Assembly: GCA_947495775.1 (NCBI GenBank)
Contig: CANMAQ010000004.1
Coordinates: forward strand, 124,001-188,000
Direction: 5' to 3'
Length of the DNA stretch: 64,000 bases
Origin: Jejuia algarum
GTDB lineage: Bacteria > Bacteroidota > Bacteroidia > Flavobacteriales > Flavobacteriaceae
Below the pieces are notes generated by a model. That model was not told the origin of the DNA. It did not search any database and worked only from the letters and a program-made list of their open reading frames with translations. Within the stretch, counting starts at the first letter, position 1, and each line of letters begins with the position of its first letter. Positions 17,599-27,006 of the stretch are shown piece by piece. The position numbers and the translations under genes are program-made.

Positions 17599-18003
17599 TT
17601 GAAACATAAACTTATAAAATATATAAATACGAATAAAGTACTTTTTTCTAAGTATATACTTATCAGTCTAATTGGATATTCATTAATTTTTGTAATGCTA
17701 TTTATTTCAGTTGATATTTTAGGAATCAATAAAAGTACCTCTTTTCTAATCACATATGGAATTAATTATGTATTGCTTTATGGAATACAATTGAAATATC
17801 TTTTTAAAGCGAAACATGATAAAGGAAAGTTTTTTAGATTCATTATTACCACGCTATTCTTTTTTGCTATAGCGAATATTGTTTATAATTTATGTTTAAA
17901 ATTAAATATAAATTATATGCTAGCATCTATATTTACTATAATCTTAGTAATGCCTATTAGGTTTTTAGCTAGTAAGTTGTTTGTTTTTAATTACAAGGAA
18001 TAG
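17599..18003 (+). CDS. GtrA family membrane protein
   Basis: 134 residues, beginning at a TTG at 17599 because no ATG precedes the first hydrophobic segment. Four membrane helices are visible (about 16-38, 48-66, 77-97, 105-126), with YGINYVLLYGIQLKYLFKA and a C-terminal PIRFLASKLFVFNYK that are typical of GtrA. GtrA proteins are thought to flip polyprenyl-phosphate-linked sugars across the inner membrane. It lies six bases after the methyltransferase and completes a module with the GtrB-like and GT-C genes. Confidence 0.85.
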   Translation: MKHKLIKYINTNKVLFSKYILISLIGYSLIFVMLFISVDILGINKSTSFLITYGINYVLLYGIQLKYLFKAKHDKGKFFRFIITTLFFFAIANIVYNLCLKLNINYMLASIFTIILVMPIRFLASKLFVFNYKE

Positions 18004-18009
18004 AATATC

Positions 18010-18498
18010 ATGACTCATAAACCAATTTGGAATACTTTTTTCTCGATAAGATTTTTTAAAAAGGTATTTTATTTTTTATTGTTACATACGTCTAGACAAT
18101 TTTTTATTCCTCCTAAAATTAGACCTTTTTTCCTGAAGTTATGTGGTATAAAATTTAAAGATGCTAAAAATGTGTTTATTGGTACAGATGTGTTGTTCGA
18201 TATTATTGAAAATACGACCATTAGCATAGGACAAAATGTGCTTATAACCTCTGGAGTTAAAATGATATGTCACTATCCTATTTTTACAAAAAATGGAGTT
18301 TCAGAGTATGATGTAGGAAATATAACTATCGAAGACAATGTTTTTATAGGCATGAATAGTTTAATCGTAAAACCCATAAGTATTGGGAAAAACGCTGTTG
18401 TAGCTGCAGGGTCGGTAGTCACAAAAAATGTTCAAGCAAATACAATTGTTGCTGGTAATCCTGCAAAGGTTGTTAGCCGTCTAAATTTTGAAGATTGA
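18010..18498 (+). CDS. hexapeptide-repeat sugar O-acetyltransferase (left-handed beta helix)
   Basis: 162 residues from an ATG. After a hydrophobic and basic N-terminal part come hexapeptide repeats: VFIGTDVLFDIIENTTISIG, an interruption with the expected His (MICHYPIF), then NITIEDNVFIGMNSLIVKPI and AVVAAGSVVTKNVQANTIVA, ending in GNPAKVVSR. This is the maltose/galactoside acetyltransferase type that uses acetyl-CoA in the cytoplasm. It probably acetylates a sugar of the repeat unit. It starts six bases after the GtrA gene. Confidence 0.88.
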   Translation: MTHKPIWNTFFSIRFFKKVFYFLLLHTSRQFFIPPKIRPFFLKLCGIKFKDAKNVFIGTDVLFDIIENTTISIGQNVLITSGVKMICHYPIFTKNGVSEYDVGNITIEDNVFIGMNSLIVKPISIGKNAVVAAGSVVTKNVQANTIVAGNPAKVVSRLNFED

Positions 18499-18531
18499 AA
18501 ATAAGATTAAAATACACTTAAATTTTAAAAA

Positions 18532-19677
18532 TTGCATATAGGTTTTATAACATCAGAATACCCACATCCCAAAATAGCTCATGCAGCAGGAATAGGTACT
18601 AGTATTAAGAATTTAGCACGAGCTTTAGTGGCTAAAGGGATACGTGTAACCGTATTTGTATATCAGCAAGCAACACAAGAAGTGGTAGAGGATGAAGGCG
18701 TAAGTATTCATATATTGAAAACAAAACGATTTCGTTTTTTAACATGGTATTTTTATAGAAAACATATTCAAGGTTATCTAGAAGATATTCATTTTCAGAC
18801 ACCTTTGGATATTATAGAAGCACCTGATTGGACAGGAATAACAGCTTTTATGAATTTTAAGATGCCCCTAGTTATTAGATTTCATGGAAGTGATGCTTAT
18901 TTTTGTAAGTTAGATAAAAGAAAGCAAAAGCTTAAAAACTATGTATTTGAAAAATTAGCGTTAAAAAACGCTAAAGCTTTTATAGCACCAACGACTTACG
19001 CAGGTATAGAAACGGCTAAAATTTTTGGCTTAAAGATTGAAACTATTAAAACCATTCATTATGGTTTAGAATTACAGCATTTTGAAAATGAAAGTCCTAA
19101 TGTTTACAACGAAAATGTATTGCTTTATATAGGTACTTTAATTAGAAAGAAAGGCGTTTTAGAACTGGCGAAAATGTTTAATAAAATTGTAACGCTGCAA
19201 CCAAAGGCAAAGCTAATACTTATAGGAGCAGATGCAGTAGATATAAAAACAGGAGAACCATCTACATTTGCTTTAATGCAAAAACTCTTCTCTAAGAAAG
19301 CGAAAGCTCAAGTCGAGTATTTAGGTAAGTTGCCTTACAATCAGGTTAAAGCACATATAAAAAATGCACATGTATGCGCGTTTCCAAGTTTTGCAGAAAC
19401 TTTAGGTATGGTTACAATAGAAAGTATGGCATTACAAAAACCAGTAGTAAATACAAATTTGGGCTGGGCACAAGAACTTATAGATGATGGTGTAAATGGA
19501 TATCTGGTACATCCATCGGATATAGAAACATATGCCTCTAGAATTGTCGAACTGTTTCAGGATAAAACACGATGTGCAAAGATAGGATTTGCAGCACGTC
19601 AAAAAGTGGCATTAAATTTTGATATTAAAAAAAATGCAGATAAAAATTTGCAGTTTTATAAAGAAGTGTTGAAATGA
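18532..19677 (+). CDS. glycosyltransferase family 4
   Basis: 381 residues; the start is a TTG at 18532, immediately followed by the first strand HIGFITSEYPHPKIAHAAGIG with the glycine-rich loop. The acceptor domain has DIIEAPDWTG and VIRFHGSDAYFCKLD; the donor domain has VLLYIGTLIRKKGVLELAK near residue 205 and AFPSFAETLGMVTIESMALQ near 290 with both Glu residues of the E-x7-E motif. It is a retaining transferase at the inner leaflet. It overlaps the next gene by four bases (ATGA). Confidence 0.88.
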   Translation: MHIGFITSEYPHPKIAHAAGIGTSIKNLARALVAKGIRVTVFVYQQATQEVVEDEGVSIHILKTKRFRFLTWYFYRKHIQGYLEDIHFQTPLDIIEAPDWTGITAFMNFKMPLVIRFHGSDAYFCKLDKRKQKLKNYVFEKLALKNAKAFIAPTTYAGIETAKIFGLKIETIKTIHYGLELQHFENESPNVYNENVLLYIGTLIRKKGVLELAKMFNKIVTLQPKAKLILIGADAVDIKTGEPSTFALMQKLFSKKAKAQVEYLGKLPYNQVKAHIKNAHVCAFPSFAETLGMVTIESMALQKPVVNTNLGWAQELIDDGVNGYLVHPSDIETYASRIVELFQDKTRCAKIGFAARQKVALNFDIKKNADKNLQFYKEVLK

Positions 19678-21203
19678 TAATCATTGTTCATGATAATCGA
19701 AACGTTATTAAGGCTTATGTCTTAGAAACCTCAGAGCAAATCCGTGTTAATGACAAAAGAAATATAGCAGAAGTGTTGTTTGCAGTTGCAAAACGCTATC
19801 CTACAGAACTATTAATTTGGGTTTATAAGAGTTTAAAGGATCATTTGAAGACTGGTAATCTTTATAAAATTTTTCATCATAAAAATATATTAAGTAGTTA
19901 TCAAGTTTCTGAAAAATGTACTATTCCTAAAAGCATAGGTTATGTAGAGAAAACTCCCTTTACCCATATAAATAAAAAGGTTAATTTTCCAACGTGGTTA
20001 ATGAGTAGTTATGTTGGTGGTATATGGGCAGAAACATTTTTAGAAATTGCAAAGACAGTTCCTGTAATTGATAATTTTGCACTTTATTTAACGGGCTTAG
20101 CGAAGCATAATATGGCTTTAGGGTTATTTTGTTACTCTAATCCAGACTTACTATCGCCAAATGATATAAAGTGTAACGATATAGAATTGTCTCGTACACT
20201 ATTATTCAAATTTGTAAAACAACATTACAAATGGATTTGGGGGGTTAACTTGTTTTTATGTTTTATCATATTTGAAGGTAAATGGCCTATGATGGCATTT
20301 CTGAAATCATTATTTGATAAAAAAATTAGCAAGTGTAATTATTTAAATCCTATTTTACATAAATCAAGCACAAATGCTAACAATGAAAATACTGTAGATG
20401 TTGTCATACCTACGTTAGGACGTAAGCGGTACTTATTAGATGTTTTAAAGGATTTAGCAGCGCAAACAGTTTTGCCCAAGACTGTTATTATAGTAGAACA
20501 AAATCCAACCACCGAAAAAACAGAGTTGGACTATCTTTACAACGCACAATGGCCTTTTAATATTAAGCACCAGGTAATTAAACAAACAGGAGCTTGTAAT
20601 GCGAGAAATGTAGCTTTGCGTTTAGTAGAAAGCAAATGGTATTTTTTAGCAGATGATGATATAAGATTTAACCAAACATTTTTAAGTGATGCGTTTTATA
20701 CCGTTAATACGTTAGGAGCTAAAGCTGTAATGTTTTCTTGTTTACAGGCAGGGCAAAAACAAACGTTCAACACTATACATCAAACGACTATATTCGCATC
20801 AGGAGCAAGTTTAGTGCATTCAGAAAGTCTTAAAACAATAAATTTTGATATGAGGTTTGAGCATGGCTTTGGAGAAGATACCGATTTTGGGATGCAGTTA
20901 CGACATCTAGGAACCGATATAATATATACGCCACATTTAAACATAACCCATCTTAAAGCTCCAATTGGTGGTTTTAGAACAGAGCATAAGATGCCGTGGT
21001 ATAAAGAAAAGATTCAACCTAAACCTTCTCCAACACTCATGCTTGGTTATAAGAAATACTGTAATGAGATACAGTTAAAAGGAATTAAATTTTTATTGTT
21101 TGTTAAGTTTTTCAAGAAACAAAGGAAAAAAAATCCGATCACCTACATAAGACTTATGACGAAGCAATGGCAAAAAAGTTTGTATTGGAGTACTAAATTG
21201 TAA
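19674..21203 (+). CDS. glycosyltransferase family 2 with a long unrecognised N-terminal domain
   Basis: 509 residues. A GT2 domain occupies about residues 242-440: TVDVVIPTLGRKRYLLDVL, YFLADDDIRFNQTF with D-D-D, IFASGASLVHSES and FEHGFGEDTDFGMQLRHLG. The first 240 residues have no motif I recognise but include an aromatic FPTWLMSSYVGGIWAETFLE stretch and one possible membrane-contact segment near 185-205. Such two-part enzymes may combine acceptor recognition with transfer. Coupled by a four-base overlap to the preceding GT4. The 190-base gap that follows has only a 29-codon reading frame (21205-21294). Confidence 0.8.
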   Translation: MIIIVHDNRNVIKAYVLETSEQIRVNDKRNIAEVLFAVAKRYPTELLIWVYKSLKDHLKTGNLYKIFHHKNILSSYQVSEKCTIPKSIGYVEKTPFTHINKKVNFPTWLMSSYVGGIWAETFLEIAKTVPVIDNFALYLTGLAKHNMALGLFCYSNPDLLSPNDIKCNDIELSRTLLFKFVKQHYKWIWGVNLFLCFIIFEGKWPMMAFLKSLFDKKISKCNYLNPILHKSSTNANNENTVDVVIPTLGRKRYLLDVLKDLAAQTVLPKTVIIVEQNPTTEKTELDYLYNAQWPFNIKHQVIKQTGACNARNVALRLVESKWYFLADDDIRFNQTFLSDAFYTVNTLGAKAVMFSCLQAGQKQTFNTIHQTTIFASGASLVHSESLKTINFDMRFEHGFGEDTDFGMQLRHLGTDIIYTPHLNITHLKAPIGGFRTEHKMPWYKEKIQPKPSPTLMLGYKKYCNEIQLKGIKFLLFVKFFKKQRKKNPITYIRLMTKQWQKSLYWSTKL

Positions 21204-21393
21204 AATGATGAAAGTATCAAAATTAATAAAATACTATAAAGTATGTCATACTATGATTAAAAATCAATTTAGATTTAATTTCAAGAGTTTTTAATGACTT
21301 GCCACCATTTTTTATCTAGCATGCTAAAAAAGCAGTCTATTTTAATAATTACAATAAAGCATGAGTTTAATATGCTTTTTATAAGAAGAAATA

Positions 21394-22422
21394 ATGCTTA
21401 AACTTTATACCGACTTAGGTTTTTTAAATGATAGTTATAGGCGCATGGTGTTTCCTTTATTATTTGATTTAATATTTATAAAAGATGAAAAACTACAAAG
21501 CATATATAAACTAGTTACGGTATTACAAGAGGCAGATATTGTAGTATGTCCTATAAATTATAGTGCCTTTTTTAAACATAATACAGCATTGTTATCTTTA
21601 GTAGAAGGTGCTAAAAAATACAATAAGCCTTTATGGATATACACAGCTGGAGACTACGGATTAACAGTGTCTATCGAAAATGTTTACACATTTAGATTAG
21701 GTGGTTTTCATAGTGAATTAGGAGCAAAGACCTTAACAATACCATCTTTTATAAATGATCCGTATACTACTTTTTTAAAAACAACATTTAAAGTATTATC
21801 AAAAACAGAGCAGCCTACAGTGGGGTTTGTTGGACATGCTAAATCTGGAAGCATTAAATATATTAAGGAATATATTAATCATTTTAAATATGTTGTAAAA
21901 CGATTAACCAATACGATAAAAGAAGACAAACAAGGGTTTTATCCATCAAGTAATAAACGCGCAAAATATTTAGCCATTCTAGAAAATAGTAATCAATTAA
22001 AAACTAATTTTATCTTAAGAGATCAGTATAGAGCTGGATTGCATCATGAATTAACACAAAAAGAAAGTTCAGAGCAATTTTATGCAAATATTTATGATAA
22101 TTTATATACTTTTTGTTTGCGTGGTGTTGGAAACTTTTCGGTTAGATTTTACGAGACATTAGCAGTTGGTAGGATACCAATACTTTTAAATACAGATTGT
22201 AGGTTGCCGTTAAGTGATGAAATTGATTGGGAAAACCATATTGTAATTGTAGAGCTTTCAGAACATAAAACTGTTGAAGAACAAATTTTAGAATTTCATG
22301 AATCAAAAAGCACCAATGAAATTGAAAATATCCAAAAAGAGAATAGAGCACTTTGGAGCAATTACCTTAGACGAGATTCTTTTTTTAAGCACATACATGA
22401 TAAATTTATTGAAATGTCATAG
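21394..22422 (+). CDS. exostosin-like glycosyltransferase (GT47 family)
   Basis: 342 residues from an ATG. The C-terminal half carries an exostosin signature: YTFCLRGVGNFSVRFYETLA near residue 237, followed by GRIPILLNTDCRLPLSDEID, in which a conserved Arg, the FYE triad and the cysteine before the P-L pair are as in GT47. The N-terminal half has PLWIYTAGDYGL, matching the nucleotide-sugar-independent half of the fold. Animal exostosins polymerise heparan sulfate; bacterial homologs act in capsule synthesis. It is separated from the next GT2 by two bases. Confidence 0.8.
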   Translation: MLKLYTDLGFLNDSYRRMVFPLLFDLIFIKDEKLQSIYKLVTVLQEADIVVCPINYSAFFKHNTALLSLVEGAKKYNKPLWIYTAGDYGLTVSIENVYTFRLGGFHSELGAKTLTIPSFINDPYTTFLKTTFKVLSKTEQPTVGFVGHAKSGSIKYIKEYINHFKYVVKRLTNTIKEDKQGFYPSSNKRAKYLAILENSNQLKTNFILRDQYRAGLHHELTQKESSEQFYANIYDNLYTFCLRGVGNFSVRFYETLAVGRIPILLNTDCRLPLSDEIDWENHIVIVELSEHKTVEEQILEFHESKSTNEIENIQKENRALWSNYLRRDSFFKHIHDKFIEMS

Positions 22423-22424
22423 AA

Positions 22425-23420
22425 ATGAATTTTAGTTTAATAATTTGTACATACATGAGACCTGAGTCGCTTTTAAGATTACTTAAATCGGTTGAGGAAC
22501 AAACACTATACCCTAATGAAATTATTGTTGTAGATGGATCTTTAGATGCTAAAACAGAAGTTTTGTTAACGAAAACTCATTTTAAGGATTTGTTCTATTT
22601 TAAAGTAGGAACTAATGATAGGGGATTAACGAAACAACGTAATTATGGCATAAATAAGGTTTCTGAGAATAGTGAAATTATATGTTTTTTAGATGATGAT
22701 ATTGTGTTAAACTTAAATTATTTTAAAAACTTGATAGCTTCATATTATAAGCAACCTTCAGCTTTAGCGATAGGAGGATATATTACCAATGAAGTGAAAT
22801 GGGAAGTATCAGATCTCTTAAATACGCCCTCAAAATTTTATGCAGAAGGATGGATGCGCGCAGAACCTTCACGTATGAAATTTAGAAAGAAGTTTGGGTT
22901 ATTACCAGATGTCCCTCCAGGATTCTTACCAACGTTTTCCCATGCACGTTCCATAGGGTTTATACCGCCTACAGGCGAAATTTATCCTGTAGAACTTATT
23001 ATGGGGGGTGTTTCCAGTTACAAAAAAGAAGTTTTTGAAGTATTACAGTTTTCATCATATTTTGAAGGTTATGGTTTGTATGAAGATGCCGATTTTTCAT
23101 TAAGAATCGCTAAAAAAGGAAACCTTTATATAAATACTTCGGCAGAATTGCAGCATTATCATGATGCGGAAGGAAGACCAAATCAATATAAATATGGTAA
23201 AATGGTGATACGAAACGGTTGGTATGTATGGCGAGTAAAGTACTCTAAGCCCAATAGGAAGGCTAAATTTAAATGGCATGCAACTGCAGTGTTGTTAACC
23301 TTAATACGTTTCACTAATGTGTTTACCACAACGCAGCGTAAAGCAGCATTTCAGGAAAGTTTAGGACGTGTTGTAGGTTGGTGGAGCTTAATATTTAATA
23401 AGCCAAAAGTAGAATCATGA
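22425..23420 (+). CDS. glycosyltransferase family 2
   Basis: 331 residues. The GT2 elements are FSLIICTYMRPESLLRLL at the N-terminus, EIIVVDGSLDAKTEVL, IICFLDDDIVLNLNYF with the DxD motif near residue 90, a long acceptor segment including MGGVSSYKKEVFEVL, and GYGLYEDADFSLRIAKKG with the catalytic E-D near residue 221. The C-terminal 90 residues are basic and aromatic and may bind the membrane. It overlaps the next gene by four bases. Sugar specificity unknown. Confidence 0.88.
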   Translation: MNFSLIICTYMRPESLLRLLKSVEEQTLYPNEIIVVDGSLDAKTEVLLTKTHFKDLFYFKVGTNDRGLTKQRNYGINKVSENSEIICFLDDDIVLNLNYFKNLIASYYKQPSALAIGGYITNEVKWEVSDLLNTPSKFYAEGWMRAEPSRMKFRKKFGLLPDVPPGFLPTFSHARSIGFIPPTGEIYPVELIMGGVSSYKKEVFEVLQFSSYFEGYGLYEDADFSLRIAKKGNLYINTSAELQHYHDAEGRPNQYKYGKMVIRNGWYVWRVKYSKPNRKAKFKWHATAVLLTLIRFTNVFTTTQRKAAFQESLGRVVGWWSLIFNKPKVES

Positions 23421-24538
23421 ATTTTGTAATAGTATCTCACGTTGTTCATAAGCTTCAACAGGATGGCATTTATGCCTACGAGCCTTACGTAAGAGAGATG
23501 AATATTTGGTTGAAGTATGTAAGTCAAACGACTATAATAGCACCAGTAACAGAAAGGATAGCAACACCAATAGAAACGGTTTATAAACATGAGAATATAG
23601 CGGTAAATGCTGTGAGATCAATACAGTTTACATCGGTATTACATGTATTGAAATCAGTATTAGCATTACCTAGAATTTGTTTTCAGATATTTAAAGCGTT
23701 TCAAAAAGCAGATCATATCCATTTAAGATGTCCAGGGAATATGGGGCTTTTAGGGTGTATTATACAAGTTTGCTTTCCCAAAACACCTAAAACAGCAAAA
23801 TATGCAGGCAATTGGGATCCTAAGTCCAAACAACCCTTAAGCTATAGATTTCAAAAATGGGTATTGGGAAATACATTTTTAACCAAAAACATATCCGTTT
23901 TGGTGTATGGCGACTGGAAAAACCAATCTAAAAATATTACACCTTTCTTTACAGCATCATTTACAGAGACAGATAAGGTGAGTTTTAAAGGCAGATCTTA
24001 TGCCAAAGCTTTAAAATTTGTATTTGTGGGAAGCTTGGTGAAGGGAAAACGTCCACTAATAGCTATAAAAATTATAGAAAAATTACTCAAAAATAATATA
24101 GATGCAAATTTAGAGCTTTATGGAGATGGTATTTTAAGGAAAGAACTGGAAGTTTATGTACAAAAAAACAGATTAAGTAAGAATATACATTTTAAGGGAA
24201 ACCAACCCTTAGACGTGGTAAAACAGGCGCTACTAAATGCACACTTTTTAATATTGGCCTCAAAATCAGAAGGTTGGCCAAAAGCTGTAGCAGAAGCCAT
24301 GTTTTTTGGTGTTATTCCTATTGCAACAACAGTCTCATGTGTCGCCGAAATGCTTGGAAATGGCAGTAGAGGGATACTAATTTCTTTAGATTTAGAAAAG
24401 GCAGTATCTAAAATAATGAAGATCATAATGGAAAACGATTTACATGTAATGTCAAAATTGGCCCAAAAATGGTCTCAAACCTATACGTTAGATTATTTTG
24501 AAGCAGAAATAAAACAATTAATTTACGCTCCCCAATGA
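23417..24538 (+). CDS. glycosyltransferase family 4
   Basis: 373 residues from an ATG overlapping the previous stop. The N-terminal domain includes HIHLRCPGNMGLLGCII near residue 110, a segment common in capsule GT4 enzymes. The donor domain has FVFVGSLVKGKRPLIAIK near residue 197, LELYGDGILRKELE, and ILASKSEGWPKAVAEAMFFG near 281 with the E-x7-E pair. It is coupled by four-base overlaps on both sides, so it is expected to be made in step with its neighbours. Confidence 0.88.
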   Translation: MNFVIVSHVVHKLQQDGIYAYEPYVREMNIWLKYVSQTTIIAPVTERIATPIETVYKHENIAVNAVRSIQFTSVLHVLKSVLALPRICFQIFKAFQKADHIHLRCPGNMGLLGCIIQVCFPKTPKTAKYAGNWDPKSKQPLSYRFQKWVLGNTFLTKNISVLVYGDWKNQSKNITPFFTASFTETDKVSFKGRSYAKALKFVFVGSLVKGKRPLIAIKIIEKLLKNNIDANLELYGDGILRKELEVYVQKNRLSKNIHFKGNQPLDVVKQALLNAHFLILASKSEGWPKAVAEAMFFGVIPIATTVSCVAEMLGNGSRGILISLDLEKAVSKIMKIIMENDLHVMSKLAQKWSQTYTLDYFEAEIKQLIYAPQ

Positions 24539-25605
24539 ATGTGATACAACTTATAGACAGTTTAGAAGCTGGTGGAGCAGAGCGTGTAGCAGTAAATTAT
24601 GCCAATGCATTGGTTACGCATATAGATCATTCTTTTTTGTGTGTAACACGAGCCGAAGGGATTTTAAAACAAACTGTAGAAAAAGAGGTAGGGTATTTTT
24701 TTTTAGAAAAAAGAAGCACATTAGATGTTAAGGCGATTATCAAACTGCATAAATATGTAAATCGACACCATATTACAGTGGTTCATGCACATGCTTCGTC
24801 TTACTTTTTAGCAACACTTATAAAGTGTTTAAATCCTAGTATTAAATTAGTATGGCATGACCATTATGGTAAGAGTGAATTTTTGGACCAACGGTCTAAA
24901 CTTGTACTCCGTTTGTGTTCTTTTAGTTTTAATCAAGTGCTTTGTGTCAATTCAAAATTAGTAGCGTGGTGCAAAAAGTACTTAAAAATTAAAAATGTAA
25001 ATTATTTTCCCAATTTTGCAACGATAAATACCACCAAACTGCGTACACAATTAAAAAGCACGAAAGGGAAACGTATAGTATGCTTAGCCAATTTACGAGA
25101 ACAAAAAGACCACATTAATCTCTTGAGTGCTTTTATTAAAATACAAGAGAAATATCCAGATTGGACTTTACATTTGGTAGGTAAAGACTTTAACGATACG
25201 TATTCGAAATCAATTCATAATTTTGTAAAGCGAAATAAGTTGCAAAATAGTGTTTTTATACATGGCAGCTGTTCAGATACTTCAGCTATTCTAAATGTTT
25301 GTGATATAGGCGTGCTTTCATCCCGATCAGAAGGTTTACCTTTGGCTTTGTTAGAATATGGTTTGACAGGCTTGCCTGTAGTAGTAACAGAAGTTGGATA
25401 TTGTGGAATTGTTGTAAAGCATAAGGTAAACGGTTTAGTTGTTAAGGCTGAATCTTCAGAAGATTTAGCAAATGCAATAGAACGTTTAATAGAAAATGAA
25501 ACTCTTAGAATTAAAATGGGAGAGCACCTTCATAAGGAGGTTAAAAAAGAGTATTCTAAAGACGCTGTTCTAAGAACATTACTTAATAAATATAAAGCAT
25601 TATAA
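24535..25605 (+). CDS. glycosyltransferase family 4
   Basis: 356 residues. NVIQLIDSLEAGGAERVAVN at the N-terminus has the GGAE loop; VHAHASSYFLATLI and VWHDHYGKSEF follow in the acceptor domain. The donor domain has RIVCLANLREQKDHINLL near residue 181 and GVLSSRSEGLPLALLEYGL near 258 with both Glu residues, then VGYCGIVVKHKVNGLVV. It probably transfers a hexose or N-acetylhexosamine in repeat-unit assembly. Its stop overlaps the start of the polymerase gene by one base. Confidence 0.88.
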   Translation: MNVIQLIDSLEAGGAERVAVNYANALVTHIDHSFLCVTRAEGILKQTVEKEVGYFFLEKRSTLDVKAIIKLHKYVNRHHITVVHAHASSYFLATLIKCLNPSIKLVWHDHYGKSEFLDQRSKLVLRLCSFSFNQVLCVNSKLVAWCKKYLKIKNVNYFPNFATINTTKLRTQLKSTKGKRIVCLANLREQKDHINLLSAFIKIQEKYPDWTLHLVGKDFNDTYSKSIHNFVKRNKLQNSVFIHGSCSDTSAILNVCDIGVLSSRSEGLPLALLEYGLTGLPVVVTEVGYCGIVVKHKVNGLVVKAESSEDLANAIERLIENETLRIKMGEHLHKEVKKEYSKDAVLRTLLNKYKAL

Positions 25606-26966
25606 TGCGGGAAAAATATTTAAAAATATTAATGTTACATGTTGTAATAGGAGGGGGGATATATCTATTTAAAGGACTTGTAAATCTTTATTTTTTAGGT
25701 ATAGTTCTTTTCTTTTTTATCAAGACTATCAATGCGCCTAAACGCCTAAAACATGTAGAAATTATAAAAGCTTGTGCCTATGTTTTAGGTGTTGAAGTGC
25801 TTTTGCGAATGCAAGGAGGATTGGTATTTTATGAAGCCAATAAATACCTTGTGATTGTATTTGTTGTTATTGGTTTTTTTTATAGCGGGTTTAGTAAAAA
25901 AGCAATCTCTTATTTTTTTTATATTTTACTTTTAGTACCTAGTATTTATGTGTCTTTAAATGCTTTAGATGTAGGAGACAATATTCGTAAAGCCATAGCA
26001 TTTAATTTAAGTGGCCCTGTTTGTCTTGGGCTTTCTGCATTGTATTGTTATGGCATTAAAGTCACTAAGGAACAATTAGAATCCATTGTTAATCATGCCA
26101 TTTTTCCTTTAGTTAGTACTTTAGTATATATATATGCATATAATCCTAACGTATCTGAAGTTGCTACGGGGACGGTGTCTAATTTTACAGCTTCAGGCGG
26201 GTTTGGTCCTAATCAAGTTTCTACAGTATTAGGTTTAGGAGCTTTCTTAGTCACAACTCGATTTTTCTATTTTAGTAAAGTGAAGTTTGTTCGTTATTTA
26301 GATTTAATTCTTATTTTATTGTTCTCATTTAGAGCTATTGTAACCTTTAGTAGGGGAGGTGTTTTTACGGCACTTTTAATGATAGGAGTTTTTATTCTTA
26401 TGCGTTACAGGTCTATGAATAAGTTAGATAAAAGTAAAATGTTAGTGTCTGTTGTGCTCTTTGTTTTAGTGGGAGGACTCTCATGGGTAGTATCTACGGT
26501 ACAAACTAATGGATTCATAGAGAAAAGATATACTAATAAAAACGCTGTTGGACATGTTAAAAAAGACATAACAACAGGACGTAAAGATTTGTTTTTATTG
26601 GAGTTTGAAGAGTTTGTAAATAGTCCTTTTTTAGGCGTAGGTGTAGGTAGAGTTAAAGATTTAAGGTTTCAACGTACAGGAATCCATGCGGCATCACACA
26701 ATGAAATAAGTAGAATAATCGCAGAACACGGTTTATTAGGAATATTAGCGTTCTCTATATTATTAATAACCCCCCTTAGTTTGAGGGTAGAGAACCGTAG
26801 TAATATCTTGTTTTTTTCATTCTATTTTTTTTGGTTGCTTACGATTAATCATTCTGCAATGCGAATAGCTGCACCTGGTTTTATATATGCCTTGAGTTTA
26901 TTATTTGTTAGCGATAACGATAAGGTGATAGAAACCGTTGATGAAAATTTAACCTTAGCAGTTTAG
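25605..26966 (+). CDS. O-antigen polymerase/ligase family membrane protein (Wzy/WaaL-like)
   Basis: 453 residues with about ten to twelve membrane helices. The Wzy_C-type features are GGFGPNQVSTVLGLGAFLV near residue 198, VTFSRGGVFTALLMIG near 245 with the conserved S-R-G-G, and a periplasmic loop ending HAASHNEISRIIAEHGLLGI near 360. It polymerises lipid-linked repeat units at the periplasmic face or ligates finished chains to lipid A-core. No Wzz is visible in the window, so polymerase and ligase roles cannot be separated. The preceding GT4 stop overlaps its ATG by one base. Confidence 0.85.
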   Translation: MREKYLKILMLHVVIGGGIYLFKGLVNLYFLGIVLFFFIKTINAPKRLKHVEIIKACAYVLGVEVLLRMQGGLVFYEANKYLVIVFVVIGFFYSGFSKKAISYFFYILLLVPSIYVSLNALDVGDNIRKAIAFNLSGPVCLGLSALYCYGIKVTKEQLESIVNHAIFPLVSTLVYIYAYNPNVSEVATGTVSNFTASGGFGPNQVSTVLGLGAFLVTTRFFYFSKVKFVRYLDLILILLFSFRAIVTFSRGGVFTALLMIGVFILMRYRSMNKLDKSKMLVSVVLFVLVGGLSWVVSTVQTNGFIEKRYTNKNAVGHVKKDITTGRKDLFLLEFEEFVNSPFLGVGVGRVKDLRFQRTGIHAASHNEISRIIAEHGLLGILAFSILLITPLSLRVENRSNILFFSFYFFWLLTINHSAMRIAAPGFIYALSLLFVSDNDKVIETVDENLTLAV

Positions 26967-27006
26967 AGAAACCTAATTTAAGAGACTATAACCAAAGTGT
27001 ATTTTG

